From the NCBI GenBank assembly GCA_025964675.1, contig JAOPYI010000074.1, forward strand, positions 1-64,000: a stretch of DNA of 64,000 nt, in the 5' to 3' direction. The stretch is from Sphaerisporangium sp. (lineage in GTDB: Bacteria; Actinomycetota; Actinomycetes; Streptosporangiales; Streptosporangiaceae). Of the stretch, positions 8,854-17,486 are shown one piece after another. Position 1 is the first letter of the stretch. Each line of letters begins with the position of its first letter. Under the pieces are notes generated by a model. The model was given only the letters and a program-made list of their open reading frames with translations, made no database searches and was not told where the DNA came from. Position numbers and translations under genes: made by a program.

Positions 8854-11012
8854 GCGCCCAGCCGCCGCTCGCCGCTCGGAGCCGCGTCCCGCCGCTCGAT
8901 CCGTACGGCGCACACCTTGAACTCCGGCATCCGGGACACCGGATCCAGGGCGGGGTTGGTCAGGCGGTTGGCGCCCTCCCAGTGGAAGGGCATGAATACC
9001 GTGTCGTGGCGGATGGCGCGGCTGACCCTGGCGGCGGCCTCGGTGGATCCCCTGCGGCTGGTCACCGTCAGCATGTCGCCGGAGGTCACGTTGAGGCGTT
9101 CGGCGAGGTCGGGGGGGATCTCCAGGTACGTCTCGGGCGCGGCCTCGTTCAGCGCGGGGATCCGCCGGGTCTGCGCGCCGCTCTGGTAGTGCGCGAGGAC
9201 GCGGCCCGTGGTCAGGTAGTACGGGTAGTGGTCGTCGACCTCCTCTGCCACCGGCCGGTGGTCGACGGGCACCAACCTCGCCCGCCCGTCCGGCGTCGCG
9301 AAGCGGTCGAGGAACGGGCGCGGGGTGCCGGGATGGTCCTCCGACGGAGCGGGCCAGAACACGCCGGTCTCGGAGGCGATCCGCTCGTAGGTGATGCCGG
9401 AGTAGTCGGCGACGCCGCCCGCGCTCGCCCGGCGAAGCTCGTCGAACACCGTGCCGGGATCGGCCGAGAAGCCGTCCGCCAGGCCGAGCCGCGCGGCCAG
9501 CCCGGAAAGGATCGCCAGGTCGCTCCGCACCCCCGAGGGCGGAGCGACGGCCTGGCGGCGCAGCAGGACCCTTCCTTCCAGGTTGGTCATCGTGCCGTGC
9601 TCCTCCGCCCACTGGGTGGTGGGAAGCACGACGTCGGCCATCGCGGCGGTCTCCGACAGCACGAAGTCGGAGACCACGAGAAGGTCCAGCGCGGCGAGCC
9701 GCTCGGTCACGTGGCTCGATCGCGGGGCCGAGATCACCGGGTTGGAGCCGAACACCAGCAGGCCGCGCGGCCCGCCGGGGGTGCCGAGGGAGTCGAGCAG
9801 CTCGTAGGCCGAGCGCCCTGGCCCGGGAAGCGCGTCCGGATCGACGCCCCAGACCCCGGCGACGTGCGCGCGGGCGGCCGGGTCGTCGATCCTGCGGTAG
9901 CCGGGGAGCTGGTCGGCCTTCTGACCGTGCTCGCGTCCCCCCTGGCCGTTGCCCTGGCCGGTCACACAGCCGTAGCCGGAGCCCGCGCGTCCAGGCAGGC
10001 CGAGCGTGAGCGCCAGGTTGATGAACGCGGTCACCGTGTCGACGCCCTTGGAGTGCTGCTCCGCGCCCCGGCCGGTGAGGATCATGGCCGTGCGCGCGCT
10101 CCCGAGAAGGTGGACGGCCTCGCGCATCTGGGCGACGGGCACGCCGGTGACCCGCTCCGCGCGCTCGGGCCACCACGACGCGACCGATGCGCGCACCTCC
10201 TGGAAGCCGGTCGTGCGGGCGGCGATGTAGTCCTCGTCGGCGTACCCCTCGGTGATGGCGATGTGCAGCAGACCGAGCGCCAGGGCCAGGTCGGTGCCGG
10301 GCGTGACCCGAAGGTGCAGGGTGGCCTGCCTCGCCGTCCTGGTCTCCCTCGGATCGACGACGATCAGGGTGTTCCTCAGATGCCGCATGAACGGCGGCAT
10401 GGTGTCGGCGACGTTGCCCCCGACCATCATGACCGCGCCGGCCCCGGCCACGTCGGTGATCGGGAACGGCAGTCCCCGGTCCATGCCGAACGCGCGGTTC
10501 GACGCGGCGGCGGCCGAGGACATGCAGAACCGGCCGTTGTAGTCGATCTGGCTCGTGCGCAGCGCCACCCGGGCGAATTTGCCGAGCTGGTAGGCCTTCT
10601 CGTTGGTCAGGCCGCCGCCTCCGAACACGGCCACCGCGTCGTCGCCGTGCTCCGCCTGGATCTCGCGTACGGCTCCCGCGACGCGGTCGAGCGCGTCTTC
10701 CCAGCTCACGGGCGAAAGTGGGCTCGTGTGGCCGGCGCGGGCGAGCGGGGTGGTGAGGCGCGCGCCGCCGGTCAGCAGCTCACCCGCCGTCCAGCCCTTC
10801 TGGCAGAGCAGCCCCCCGGCGTTCGCCGGGATGTCGTGCCGCGGGGTGATGGTCAGCGTGCCGTCCGATATGTCCCCGTTGACGTACATGCCGCACTGCA
10901 ACGCGCAGTACGGGCAGTGCGTGGCCTCTCCCAGACGCGCCGGCGACATCACAGGCGCCTGCGGGAAAAGTGAGATCGGCATGGATCCGATGGTGCTTTC
11001 AGGCCGTTTCAC
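8850..11012 (-). CDS. nasA: Assimilatory nitrate reductase, molybdopterin catalytic subunit
   Basis: A 720-residue molybdopterin oxidoreductase of the NasA/NarB type, reducing nitrate to nitrite in the cytoplasm. The N-terminal [4Fe-4S] motif is CPYCALQCGMYV followed by LCQKGW (about residues 33-72). Then come typical bis-MGD segments: WEDALDRVAG, FGGGGLTNEKAY, YNGRFCMSSAAAA, GRGAEQHSKGVD, and the C-terminal molydopterin-dinucleotide domain (YYLTTGRVLAHYQSGAQTRR). No Tat signal is seen, consistent with a soluble assimilatory enzyme. GTG at 11012 follows AGGAGGG with eight-base spacing. It overlaps the NasB-like gene by GTGA. The mobA/moaA genes at 32-34 kb could serve cofactor synthesis. Confidence 0.92.
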   Translation of the reverse strand: MKRPESTIGSMPISLFPQAPVMSPARLGEATHCPYCALQCGMYVNGDISDGTLTITPRHDIPANAGGLLCQKGWTAGELLTGGARLTTPLARAGHTSPLSPVSWEDALDRVAGAVREIQAEHGDDAVAVFGGGGLTNEKAYQLGKFARVALRTSQIDYNGRFCMSSAAAASNRAFGMDRGLPFPITDVAGAGAVMMVGGNVADTMPPFMRHLRNTLIVVDPRETRTARQATLHLRVTPGTDLALALGLLHIAITEGYADEDYIAARTTGFQEVRASVASWWPERAERVTGVPVAQMREAVHLLGSARTAMILTGRGAEQHSKGVDTVTAFINLALTLGLPGRAGSGYGCVTGQGNGQGGREHGQKADQLPGYRRIDDPAARAHVAGVWGVDPDALPGPGRSAYELLDSLGTPGGPRGLLVFGSNPVISAPRSSHVTERLAALDLLVVSDFVLSETAAMADVVLPTTQWAEEHGTMTNLEGRVLLRRQAVAPPSGVRSDLAILSGLAARLGLADGFSADPGTVFDELRRASAGGVADYSGITYERIASETGVFWPAPSEDHPGTPRPFLDRFATPDGRARLVPVDHRPVAEEVDDHYPYYLTTGRVLAHYQSGAQTRRIPALNEAAPETYLEIPPDLAERLNVTSGDMLTVTSRRGSTEAAARVSRAIRHDTVFMPFHWEGANRLTNPALDPVSRMPEFKVCAVRIERRDAAPSGERRLGA

Positions 11013-11119
11013 CGTTGGGTCCCTCCTGTTACCTCTGTGCTACAAGCAGCCAACCGTGTTCACATCCGGAGCGGGTCGCCTGTGCGCACATCGCGGCGCC
11101 CCCTCCGTGAGCCGGACGC

Positions 11120-12484
11120 TCAGACGCGGGCCGAGGCGAGGCTGGGCGCGAGCCGCGCGCCGACGGTGCGCAGGTAGCAGAACCATGTCAGCACCGCGCA
11201 GGCGGCGTAGAACGAGGCGAAGGCGACGAGCGCCGCACCCGCGCCGCCGGTCGCGGCGATCGAGGTGCCGAAGCCCCGGTTGATGAAGAACCCTCCGAAG
11301 GCGCCCACGGCCGAGATGATCCCGATGGCCGCCGAGCTGTCACGCCTGCCCGCCGTGACGGCGGCCTCGTGCGCCGCCTCGTCACCCGGGACGACGCCCT
11401 CGACCGCCTTGGCCTTGAAGATGGCGGGGATCATCCGGTACGTCGAGCCGTTGCCCACCCCGGTCAGCGCCACGAGCAGCAGGTACGCCCCGAAGAACAG
11501 GCCGAAGCCACGCGTGCCCAGCCCGAGCCCGACCAGCGCGGTGGCGACGCCCATCGCGGCGAAGTTCCACAGCGTGACCCGCGCCCCGCCGAGCCGGTCG
11601 GACAGCCGGCCGCCGAGCGGCCTGACCAGCGAGCCGACGAGGGCCCCGAGGAAGGCCCACGTGACCGTGGAGGCGTGATCGGGGAACTGGCTCTTGATGA
11701 GCAGGGGGAACGCGGTGGTGTAGCCGATGAACGAGCCGAACGTGCCGATGTACAGGAACGACATGATCCACGTCTGTGCCCTGCCGGCGATCTTGAGCTG
11801 TTCCCTGGCGCTCGCCTTGGCGGAGGTGAGGTTGTCCATGAAGAAGAACGCGCCCGCCGCCGCGAGCACGATGAACGGGACCCAGAACAGCCCGGCCGCC
11901 GCCAGCCCGAACCCTGTGATCACCAGTGGCATGAGGAGCTGCACGGAGCTGACGCCGATGTTGCCGCCCGCGGCGTTCAGGCCGAGCGCCCAGCCCTGCT
12001 TCCTCTCGGGGTAGAAGTAGGTGATGTTGGCCATGCTGGAGGCGAAGTTCCCGCCGCCGAGACCCGCCGTGGCGGCGATGAGCAGGAAGGCCCAGTACGG
12101 CGTGGTGGGGTCGCTCACCGCCACGGCGAGCAGCGCGGCCGGCACGAGCAGCAGCAGCGCGCTCACCACGGTCCAGTTCCGGCCGCCGAACCTAGCGGGC
12201 GCGAAGGTGTAGGGCAGGCGCAGCGCCGACCCGACCAGGTTGGGCAGCGACACCAGCCAGAAGAGCTGGTCGGTGGAGAACCTGTAGGCGCCGAGCTTGA
12301 CGGCGACGATGCTCCAGACCGTCCACAAGGTGAAGCCGAGGTGCTCGGCCAGGATCGAGAAGACCAGGTTTCTGCGGGCGACCCCCTTGCCTCGGCTCTC
12401 CCAGAAGTCCGGGTCGTCGGGGTTCCAATCGGTTATCCAGCGGCTTTTCGCCGACGCGGTCCGAGTGACCTCCGCCACCGTCAC
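11120..12484 (-). CDS. narK: Nitrate/nitrite MFS transporter
   Basis: A 454-residue major facilitator transporter of the NarK/NasA family with about 12 membrane helices. The nitrate signatures are clear: LGGGNFASSMANITYFYP and KQGWALGLNAAGGNIGVSS near residues 140-180, and RPLGGRLSDRLGGARVTLW in the second half. The N-terminus WNPDDPDFWESRGKGVARRN is the typical soluble lead of the actinobacterial form. GTG at 12484 has an excellent Shine-Dalgarno (AGGAGGAACC). It is upstream of nasA in the same orientation with a 107-base gap, so it may be a separate transcript or the head of the operon. It likely imports nitrate for the downstream enzymes. Confidence 0.92.
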   Translation of the reverse strand: MTVAEVTRTASAKSRWITDWNPDDPDFWESRGKGVARRNLVFSILAEHLGFTLWTVWSIVAVKLGAYRFSTDQLFWLVSLPNLVGSALRLPYTFAPARFGGRNWTVVSALLLLVPAALLAVAVSDPTTPYWAFLLIAATAGLGGGNFASSMANITYFYPERKQGWALGLNAAGGNIGVSSVQLLMPLVITGFGLAAAGLFWVPFIVLAAAGAFFFMDNLTSAKASAREQLKIAGRAQTWIMSFLYIGTFGSFIGYTTAFPLLIKSQFPDHASTVTWAFLGALVGSLVRPLGGRLSDRLGGARVTLWNFAAMGVATALVGLGLGTRGFGLFFGAYLLLVALTGVGNGSTYRMIPAIFKAKAVEGVVPGDEAAHEAAVTAGRRDSSAAIGIISAVGAFGGFFINRGFGTSIAATGGAGAALVAFASFYAACAVLTWFCYLRTVGARLAPSLASARV

Positions 12485-12714
12485 GGTTCCTCCTATTTTG
12501 CTGCGAATCGGGAGGTCTGAAGGTATCCGAAAAGATCACACGCCCTGACGACGGTTGTCAGATATCGGCGTTACGTCTGACGCACGGTCGAAACCTGTGA
12601 TCTACAGGCATCACGAAAGCAACATGGATTTAACAAAGGTTGCCTTCGCGGCCGGACGGGAATCGGACTGGGGAACCTTCCAACGGAGTTACCGACACCC
12701 CCCGGGGGGCGGGC

Positions 12715-13194
12715 ATGACCAGCGTCCAGCCGATCAGGCTCTTCTCCGACCCGGTGCTCCGCACCGTGGCGAGCCCGGTCATCTCGTTCGACCGCTCCCT
12801 GCGCGAGCTGGTCAAGTCGCTCCAGGTCACCACCCGCGCGGGCTCCGGGCGCGCGGGGCTCGCGGCGCCGCAGATCGGCGTGCCGCTGCGCGTCCTGGTC
12901 TTCGAGGTGGACGGCAGGTCGGGCCACCTGGTGAACCCCCGCCTTGAGCCGTCTGAGCGCACGATCGTGGCCGACGAGGCGTGCCTGTCCGCCCCCAGCG
13001 CGTGGTGGCCCCTGCAGCGTTCCTACTCGGTCGTCGCCCGGGGGCGTGACATGCACGGCAAGCCGGTCACCCTGCGGGCGCTCGGCATGCTGGCCAGGGT
13101 TCTCCAGCACGAGGTGGACCACCTGGACGGCATCCTCTTCAGCGACCGGCTTCCCGCCGAGGAGCGCGAGCGCTTCCTGTCCGCCATGGCGTAG
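12715..13194 (+). CDS. def: Peptide deformylase
   Basis: A 159-residue deformylase removing the N-formyl group from new proteins. Motif 1 is GLAAPQIG (about residue 46), motif 2 is EACLS with the metal-ligand cysteine, and motif 3 is HEVDH followed by LDGILFSDRL (about 132-145). Motif 2 usually reads EGCLS; here Ala replaces Gly, a variation found in secondary deformylases. ATG at 12715 starts just before the conserved MTSVQPIRLFSDPVLR lead. No fmt gene is adjacent, which also suggests an additional copy rather than the housekeeping one. It stands alone between the nitrate and gas-vesicle blocks. Confidence 0.9.
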   Translation: MTSVQPIRLFSDPVLRTVASPVISFDRSLRELVKSLQVTTRAGSGRAGLAAPQIGVPLRVLVFEVDGRSGHLVNPRLEPSERTIVADEACLSAPSAWWPLQRSYSVVARGRDMHGKPVTLRALGMLARVLQHEVDHLDGILFSDRLPAEERERFLSAMA

Positions 13195-13320
13195 GGCGAC
13201 CCGCAGGCCGTCTTAGCTCTCGTTTCGCCCATCGGGCGGGGCGTCGCCTCCGCGACCGGCGCCGGACATCGACGCACCTTGCTTCTGTGTGTGTTATGTC
13301 CGATTTTTCGGGAAATGAGC

Positions 13321-13345
13321 GTTCTTGGGCTATATGACGGGGTAG
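13321..13345 (+). promoter_or_regulatory. Candidate stress-sigma-type promoter ahead of the gas-vesicle operon
   Basis: GTTC at 13321-13324 and GGGTAG at 13340-13345 are 15 bases apart, resembling the SigB-type consensus of Streptomyces (G-T-rich -35, GGGTA -10). The predicted transcript start would lie about 40 bases before the first gvp gene, whose GTG at 13393 has AAGGAGG at 13381-13387. A short match like this can occur by chance. Confidence 0.3.
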
Positions 13346-13392
13346 GGCAACCGTCGATCGGGTGGCCGGAGCGGCCGGAGAAGGAGGCAGTC

Positions 13393-14121
13393 GTGACAGG
13401 CGGACTGAAGGTAGCCGTAGCCGTTGCCCTCGGCTACTTCCTCGGCCGGCATCGCAGGTTCAAGCTCGCGATAGCGCTGGCCGTGGCGGGAGCCACCGGC
13501 AGGCTCGGCGGAGCCCGGGGAAACCTGCTGGAGCAGGGGATGAAGCTCGTCAGCTCCTCTCCGGAACTGGAAAAGATCGTCAACAGCGTCCGGGGCGAGC
13601 TGTTCGAGGCCGGGAAGGCCGCGACCAAGGCGGCGGCGAGCAGGCAGGTCAGCTCGCTCAGCACCAAGCTCCAGGACCGGGCGGAGGCCCTGCAGCACGC
13701 GGCCAACGTCGCCGCGGGCCTGGAGGACACGGTCGCGGGCGCCGCCGCGGGCACCGCCGCGGGCGCCACAGAGGGCGTCACGAAGACGGCACGAGGCGGG
13801 GTCAGAGGTCTGCGCGACAGAGCGACCGGAGGAGTCCGGGCAGCCAGGTCGCGGGTGCGCCCACCCGTCAAGGAAGAAGAGGAAGAGCCGTACGAGGACG
13901 AGTACGACCAGTACGAGGAAGTGGACGAGGAGTACGAGGAGGAGCCGCGTCCGCGCCGCGGGCCTTCGGAGAGCCGGGGACGGCCGTCCGGGCGTGGAGC
14001 ACGCGAACCCCTGGACGACGGGGAAGAGGAGCCCGAGGACGAGGAGCCGGCCCCGCGCGGCCGGGTGGTCCGTGACCAGCCGCCCGCAGGCTCCCGGCCG
14101 ATTCGCCGGACGCGGGAGTGA
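13393..14121 (+). CDS. Gas-vesicle cluster accessory protein with acidic tail (GvpY-like)
   Basis: A 242-residue protein at the head of the gas-vesicle operon. The N-terminus has a short hydrophobic stretch (VAVAVALGYFLGRHRRFKLA, then IALAVAGATGRLGG), the middle is helical (PELEKIVNSVRGELFEAG, then a Lys/Ala-rich segment), and from about residue 155 it is an acidic, low-complexity tail rich in Glu, Asp, Tyr and Arg. Similar proteins in actinobacterial gvp clusters are often misnamed DNA primase and may correspond to Streptomyces GvpY. No enzymatic motif is visible. I infer a structural or assembly role from context only. The GTG start is set by AAGGAGG five bases upstream. It is followed after three bases by the SRPBCC gene. 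Confidence 0.7.
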   Translation: MTGGLKVAVAVALGYFLGRHRRFKLAIALAVAGATGRLGGARGNLLEQGMKLVSSSPELEKIVNSVRGELFEAGKAATKAAASRQVSSLSTKLQDRAEALQHAANVAAGLEDTVAGAAAGTAAGATEGVTKTARGGVRGLRDRATGGVRAARSRVRPPVKEEEEEPYEDEYDQYEEVDEEYEEEPRPRRGPSESRGRPSGRGAREPLDDGEEEPEDEEPAPRGRVVRDQPPAGSRPIRRTRE

Positions 14122-14124
14122 CCC

Positions 14125-15393
14125 ATGGCGGACAAGGACAGGGGTGGAGTGGCCGAAGGGCTGCGGAACCCGATCAAGAAGCAGCTGCGCGGCCTGGCGG
14201 GCATCGCCGGGAAGATGGCCCTGGGCGCGCTGAGGCGCAAGGTGGAGCAGACCACCAAGACGCTGAACGGCATCGCCGACGGCGACGGGCTCCACACCCT
14301 CGGCCAGCTGGCCGGGTCGGAAGGCCGCATGGGCAGGGTCAAGGGCCTCGCCAAGATGGCCTGGGGCGGCCTGAAGCAGAAGCTCGGGTTCGGCGGGGCG
14401 GCGGGCAAGAAGAAGCTCAAGCTCACCAACATCGTCGAGTCGCTCGACTTCGGAGCCCCGGTCCGCCTGGTCTACGACGTGTGGACGCAGTTCGAGGACT
14501 GGCCGACCTTCACCAAGAAGATCGAGAAGGTGGTCCAGGACAGCGACGAGAAGCTCACCTGGCAGGTGAAGATCTTCATCCCGCGCCGGACCTGGGAGTC
14601 CACGATCATGGAACAGGTCCCCGACGAGAAGATCATCTGGCGGTCCAAGGCCGCGAAGGGCTACGTCGACGGGGCGGTGACCTTCCACGCGGTCACCGAC
14701 GACATGACGCGGGTCCTGATGGTCCTCGAGTACCACCCCAAGGGCCTGATAGAGCACATCGGCAACCTGTGGCGGGCACAGGGACGCCGCGCGCGCCTTG
14801 AGTTCAAGCACATCCGGCGCCACATCATGACGCAGGTGCTGCCCCACCCCGAGGAGGTCCAGGGCTGGCGCGGCGTCATCCACGAGGGCGAGGTCGTCAA
14901 GGACCACGAGACCGCCCTTCGCGAGGAGGAGGAGCGCGAGGAGCGCGAGCGTGGCGAGGAGCCCGAGGAAGGCCAGTACGAAGAGGAAGAGGCCGAGGAG
15001 GGCCGCGCGGAGCCCGGAGAGGGCGAGGAGGAGGCCGGACCCGAGGCCGAAGGAGCCGAGGGCGAGGCCGAGCCTGAGGAGGAGCCCGGCGAGGAGGCCG
15101 GGGCACGGCGGCGCCGTCCCTGGGGCAGGCGGGGCGGCGAGCGCCCGGAGACGTCAGGGCCGGGGGAGGCGGAGGAAGAGGCACCGCCGGTCCGGCGGCG
15201 CCGGCCCGAGGGCGCAGGCGACGAGGAGCCACGACGGCGCAGGCCGGGCAGCGAGTCCGAAGAACCGACGCGGCGGCGCCGACCACGCGGCGAGCCCGAT
15301 GAACCGCGGGCGCGGCGGCGGCCCGAGACCACCGAGGAGCCGGCTCCCCGCCGCTCCCGCCGCGAAGCCGAACCCCGGGGAAGGGGCAGATGA
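14125..15393 (+). CDS. SRPBCC-domain protein with long charged C-terminal tail (GvpZ-like)
   Basis: A 422-residue protein. Residues about 100-250 form an SRPBCC/START-like lipid- or ligand-binding domain (SLDFGAPVRLVYDVWTQFED, WPTFTKKIEKVVQ, EQVPDEKIIWRSKAAKGYVD, LMVLEYHPKGLIEHIG). From about residue 255 the chain is an extreme low-complexity tail, first Glu-rich and then Arg/Pro-rich, in all about 165 residues. The N-terminal 90 residues are basic and helical. Such a protein occupies the same place in Streptomyces gvp clusters (gvpZ). The role is unknown; the tail suggests intrinsic disorder and possible contact with the vesicle surface or membrane. Position inside the operon, three bases after its neighbour, ties it to gas vesicles. 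Confidence 0.75.
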   Translation: MADKDRGGVAEGLRNPIKKQLRGLAGIAGKMALGALRRKVEQTTKTLNGIADGDGLHTLGQLAGSEGRMGRVKGLAKMAWGGLKQKLGFGGAAGKKKLKLTNIVESLDFGAPVRLVYDVWTQFEDWPTFTKKIEKVVQDSDEKLTWQVKIFIPRRTWESTIMEQVPDEKIIWRSKAAKGYVDGAVTFHAVTDDMTRVLMVLEYHPKGLIEHIGNLWRAQGRRARLEFKHIRRHIMTQVLPHPEEVQGWRGVIHEGEVVKDHETALREEEEREERERGEEPEEGQYEEEEAEEGRAEPGEGEEEAGPEAEGAEGEAEPEEEPGEEAGARRRRPWGRRGGERPETSGPGEAEEEAPPVRRRRPEGAGDEEPRRRRPGSESEEPTRRRRPRGEPDEPRARRRPETTEEPAPRRSRREAEPRGRGR

Positions 15394-15438
15394 GATGACC
15401 CGCGACCCCGCAGACACCAACACAAAGGAGTGCATTGT

Positions 15439-15849
15439 ATGACCATCGTGCAGCCCTCAGGGGGCGGGGCGGCCGGTCGGCCGTCCTCGTCGGGCGGCGG
15501 TCTGGCCGACGTCATCGACACGATTCTGGACAAGGGCCTGGTCATCGACGTCTACGTCAGCGTCGCCCTCGTGGGGATCGAACTGCTGACGATCAACGCG
15601 CGCGTCGTCGTCGCCAGCGTGGACACCTACCTGCGCTTCGCGCAGGCGGTCAACCGGCTGGACCTCGCGGAAGGCCAGAAGGGGCTTCCCGAGCTGATGC
15701 AGGACATGACGCAGGGCGTGGCCAAGTCGAAGACGAAGGGCATCGCGCAGGGGGCGCTGGAGGCGGCGGGCGAGAAGCTCCGCGACTTCATCAGCGAGCC
15801 CGCCGAGGAGCCGGCGCCGCGTCGCAGGCGCATGCGAGAGGAGGACTGA
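15439..15849 (+). CDS. gvpA: Gas vesicle major structural protein GvpA
   Basis: A 136-residue GvpA-family shell protein. The core at residues about 21-70 matches the family: [49 protein letters not shown]. The C-terminal 60 residues are longer than in cyanobacterial GvpA and end basic then acidic (RRRRMREED), as in other actinobacterial copies. ATG at 15439 is set by AAAGGAG at 15424-15430. It has three relatives in the operon by fold (GvpJ, GvpS), but this one keeps the best shell consensus, so it is the likely rib protein. Translationally spaced 1 base from gvpF. Confidence 0.9.
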   Translation: MTIVQPSGGGAAGRPSSSGGGLADVIDTILDKGLVIDVYVSVALVGIELLTINARVVVASVDTYLRFAQAVNRLDLAEGQKGLPELMQDMTQGVAKSKTKGIAQGALEAAGEKLRDFISEPAEEPAPRRRRMREED

Positions 15850-15850
15850 T

Positions 15851-16780
15851 ATGGGCCGCTCCACCCCAAGCCCCGCGGCGCCCGGATCCGAGCGGAACGC
15901 TCATGAGGGCCGCGACACCCGGCAGGTGGCCAAGGTACCCGAGGACGCCCCGGCGCCGGAGCCCCGCCAGGGGGCCGGCGCCCCCCATCCCGGGCAGGCG
16001 GGCGAGGCGGCCGGTGCCGCCGGTGTCCCCGGCGAGCAGGCCACCGCGTCGTACATCTACGGCATCCTGCCGGGGGACGTCGAGCTGACCCCTGAGGTGC
16101 GCGGGGTGGGAGACCCGCCCGGCGAGATCAGGCTGGTGCGGCACGACGACATCGCCGCCCTGATCAGCGACCTCCGGCTGAACCGGCCCCTCGGCAAGCC
16201 CAAGGACCTGATGGCGCACCAGCAACTGCTGGACGACGTCGCGAGCGAGGTTCCCGTGCTGCCGCTGCGTTTCGGAGCGGTCATGGAGAGCCCGGAGGCG
16301 ATCGTCCGCGAGCTGCTGGCACCCCACCACGACGAGTTCCGCACCGCCCTCGATGAGCTCGAAGGACGCGCCCAGTACGTCGTCAAGGCGCGCTACGAGG
16401 AAGGGACCGTGCTCAGGGAGGTGCTCCAGGAGCAGCCGGAGGCCTCCCGCCTGCGCGAGGAGATCCGCGACCTCCCCGAGGACGCGACGTGGGACGCGCG
16501 GATCCGGCTCGGGGAGATCGTCAACCAGTCGATCGAGGCGAAGCGGGACGCCGACACCCAGGCGCTGGCCGAGGGCCTGGCCCCGCACGCCGTCGCGATC
16601 GTCATCCGCGAGCCGACCCACGAGGAGGACGCCGCGCATCTGGCCGTCCTGGTGGAGACCGACCGGCAGGACGACTTCGAGGAGGCCCTGGACGAGTTCG
16701 GCCGCCGGTGGGCAGACCGCGTCACGCTGCGCCTGCTCGGCCCCCAGGCACCGTACGACTTCGTCATGACACAGATGTAG
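15851..16780 (+). CDS. gvpF: Gas vesicle protein GvpF (GvpL/GvpF family)
   Basis: A 309-residue GvpL/GvpF-family protein; the family is thought to help nucleate or cap the growing vesicle. The first 60 residues are Pro/Gly/Ala-rich and unlike the family core. The domain begins with ASYIYGILPGDVEL and continues with DIAALISDLRL, VLPLRFGAVMESPEAIV, YVVKARYEEGTVLREVL and ends LLGPQAPYDFV. It is one of two such proteins here, the other at 17914-18720. It starts one base after gvpA ends. An internal start nearer the domain cannot be excluded because of the odd N-terminus. Confidence 0.9.
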   Translation: MGRSTPSPAAPGSERNAHEGRDTRQVAKVPEDAPAPEPRQGAGAPHPGQAGEAAGAAGVPGEQATASYIYGILPGDVELTPEVRGVGDPPGEIRLVRHDDIAALISDLRLNRPLGKPKDLMAHQQLLDDVASEVPVLPLRFGAVMESPEAIVRELLAPHHDEFRTALDELEGRAQYVVKARYEEGTVLREVLQEQPEASRLREEIRDLPEDATWDARIRLGEIVNQSIEAKRDADTQALAEGLAPHAVAIVIREPTHEEDAAHLAVLVETDRQDDFEEALDEFGRRWADRVTLRLLGPQAPYDFVMTQM

Positions 16781-16794
16781 AGGTCGTGAGTGAC

Positions 16795-17016
16795 ATGGGT
16801 TTGTTCAAACTGCTCTTCGGCTGGCCGCTCGCGCCGGTTCACGTGCTGATCCGGCTCGGCGAGCTGATAGAGGAACAGGTGGAGACGCAACTCCACGACC
16901 CGGCGTCGGTCCGGCGCCAGCTCGAGGAGGTGGAGGAGGCGAGGGCCGCCGGCCTGATCTCCGAGGAGGAAGAGGACCGCGCCACGGAGGAGATCCTCCA
17001 GCGGATGATCTCCTAG
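16795..17016 (+). CDS. gvpG: Gas vesicle protein GvpG
   Basis: A 73-residue GvpG. The family shape is clear: a hydrophobic amphipathic start MGLFKLLFGWPLAPV, then GELIEEQVETQLHDP and a charged coiled-coil RRQLEEVEEARAAGLISEEE. GvpG is a minor accessory protein needed for vesicle formation in haloarchaea and bacteria. ATG at 16795 lies 14 bases after gvpF. Nothing odd is seen. Confidence 0.9.
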   Translation: MGLFKLLFGWPLAPVHVLIRLGELIEEQVETQLHDPASVRRQLEEVEEARAAGLISEEEEDRATEEILQRMIS

Positions 17017-17056
17017 CGGCGCCCGTACCCGGGAAGCGGCGAAAGGAAGTGATGGC

Positions 17057-17485
17057 GTGCCCGCGAGTCGCAGAGTCCGGGGGGAGCGCGCCACCGGCGG
17101 ATACGTTCCGGACGACTCCCACGAGTACGACGCGGCAGGCGACGACGCCGTGGACGAGGATTTCCTCGACGAGGACGAGGAGCCGCCGCGCCGCCCGGCG
17201 AGGGCGAGACCGTCTCGGCGGCTGACGGCCGTCACCGCCGGCCGTGCCGGGCTGCGCTACATCACCGAGCTGACCGGCAGGGAGGTCGAGGGCGTCACGA
17301 TGGTCAAGCCGGCCGGCGACGGCTGGACCGTCGAGGTCGAGGTCGTGGAGGACCACCGTGTCCCGTCCTCGGGTGACACCCTGGCGATCTACGCCGTCGA
17401 GCTGGACTCCGAGGGCGACCTGGTGTCGTACCGGCGGGTGCGGAGCTACAAGCGCGCCAAGGGCGACACGGGCGGGGTGTCCTGA
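17057..17485 (+). CDS. gvpO: Gas vesicle protein GvpO
   Basis: A 142-residue GvpO. The first 50 residues are a variable, Asp/Glu-rich segment; the conserved GvpO domain follows from about residue 58 (VTAGRAGLRYITELTGREVE, GWTVEVEVVEDHRVPSSGDTL-like strand, IYAVELDSEGDLVSYRRV). In haloarchaea and Streptomyces GvpO is an essential accessory protein; in Streptomyces it usually begins the operon, whereas here it is the sixth gene. GTG at 17057 is preceded by AAAGGAAG. It ends two bases before gvpJ starts. Confidence 0.9.
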   Translation: MPASRRVRGERATGGYVPDDSHEYDAAGDDAVDEDFLDEDEEPPRRPARARPSRRLTAVTAGRAGLRYITELTGREVEGVTMVKPAGDGWTVEVEVVEDHRVPSSGDTLAIYAVELDSEGDLVSYRRVRSYKRAKGDTGGVS

Positions 17486-17486
17486 C

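Noticed and set aside
7453-10176. A 907-residue continuous open frame on the minus strand
   Set aside because: The part before 8853 is the out-of-frame shadow of nasA; the real gene starts at GTG 8853 with a GTGA overlap.
12570-12594. GTTAC and GAAAC as a GlnR box before narK
   Set aside because: The 15-base spacing does not fit the alternating 5-6-5 pattern expected for GlnR sites and the other half-sites are absent.
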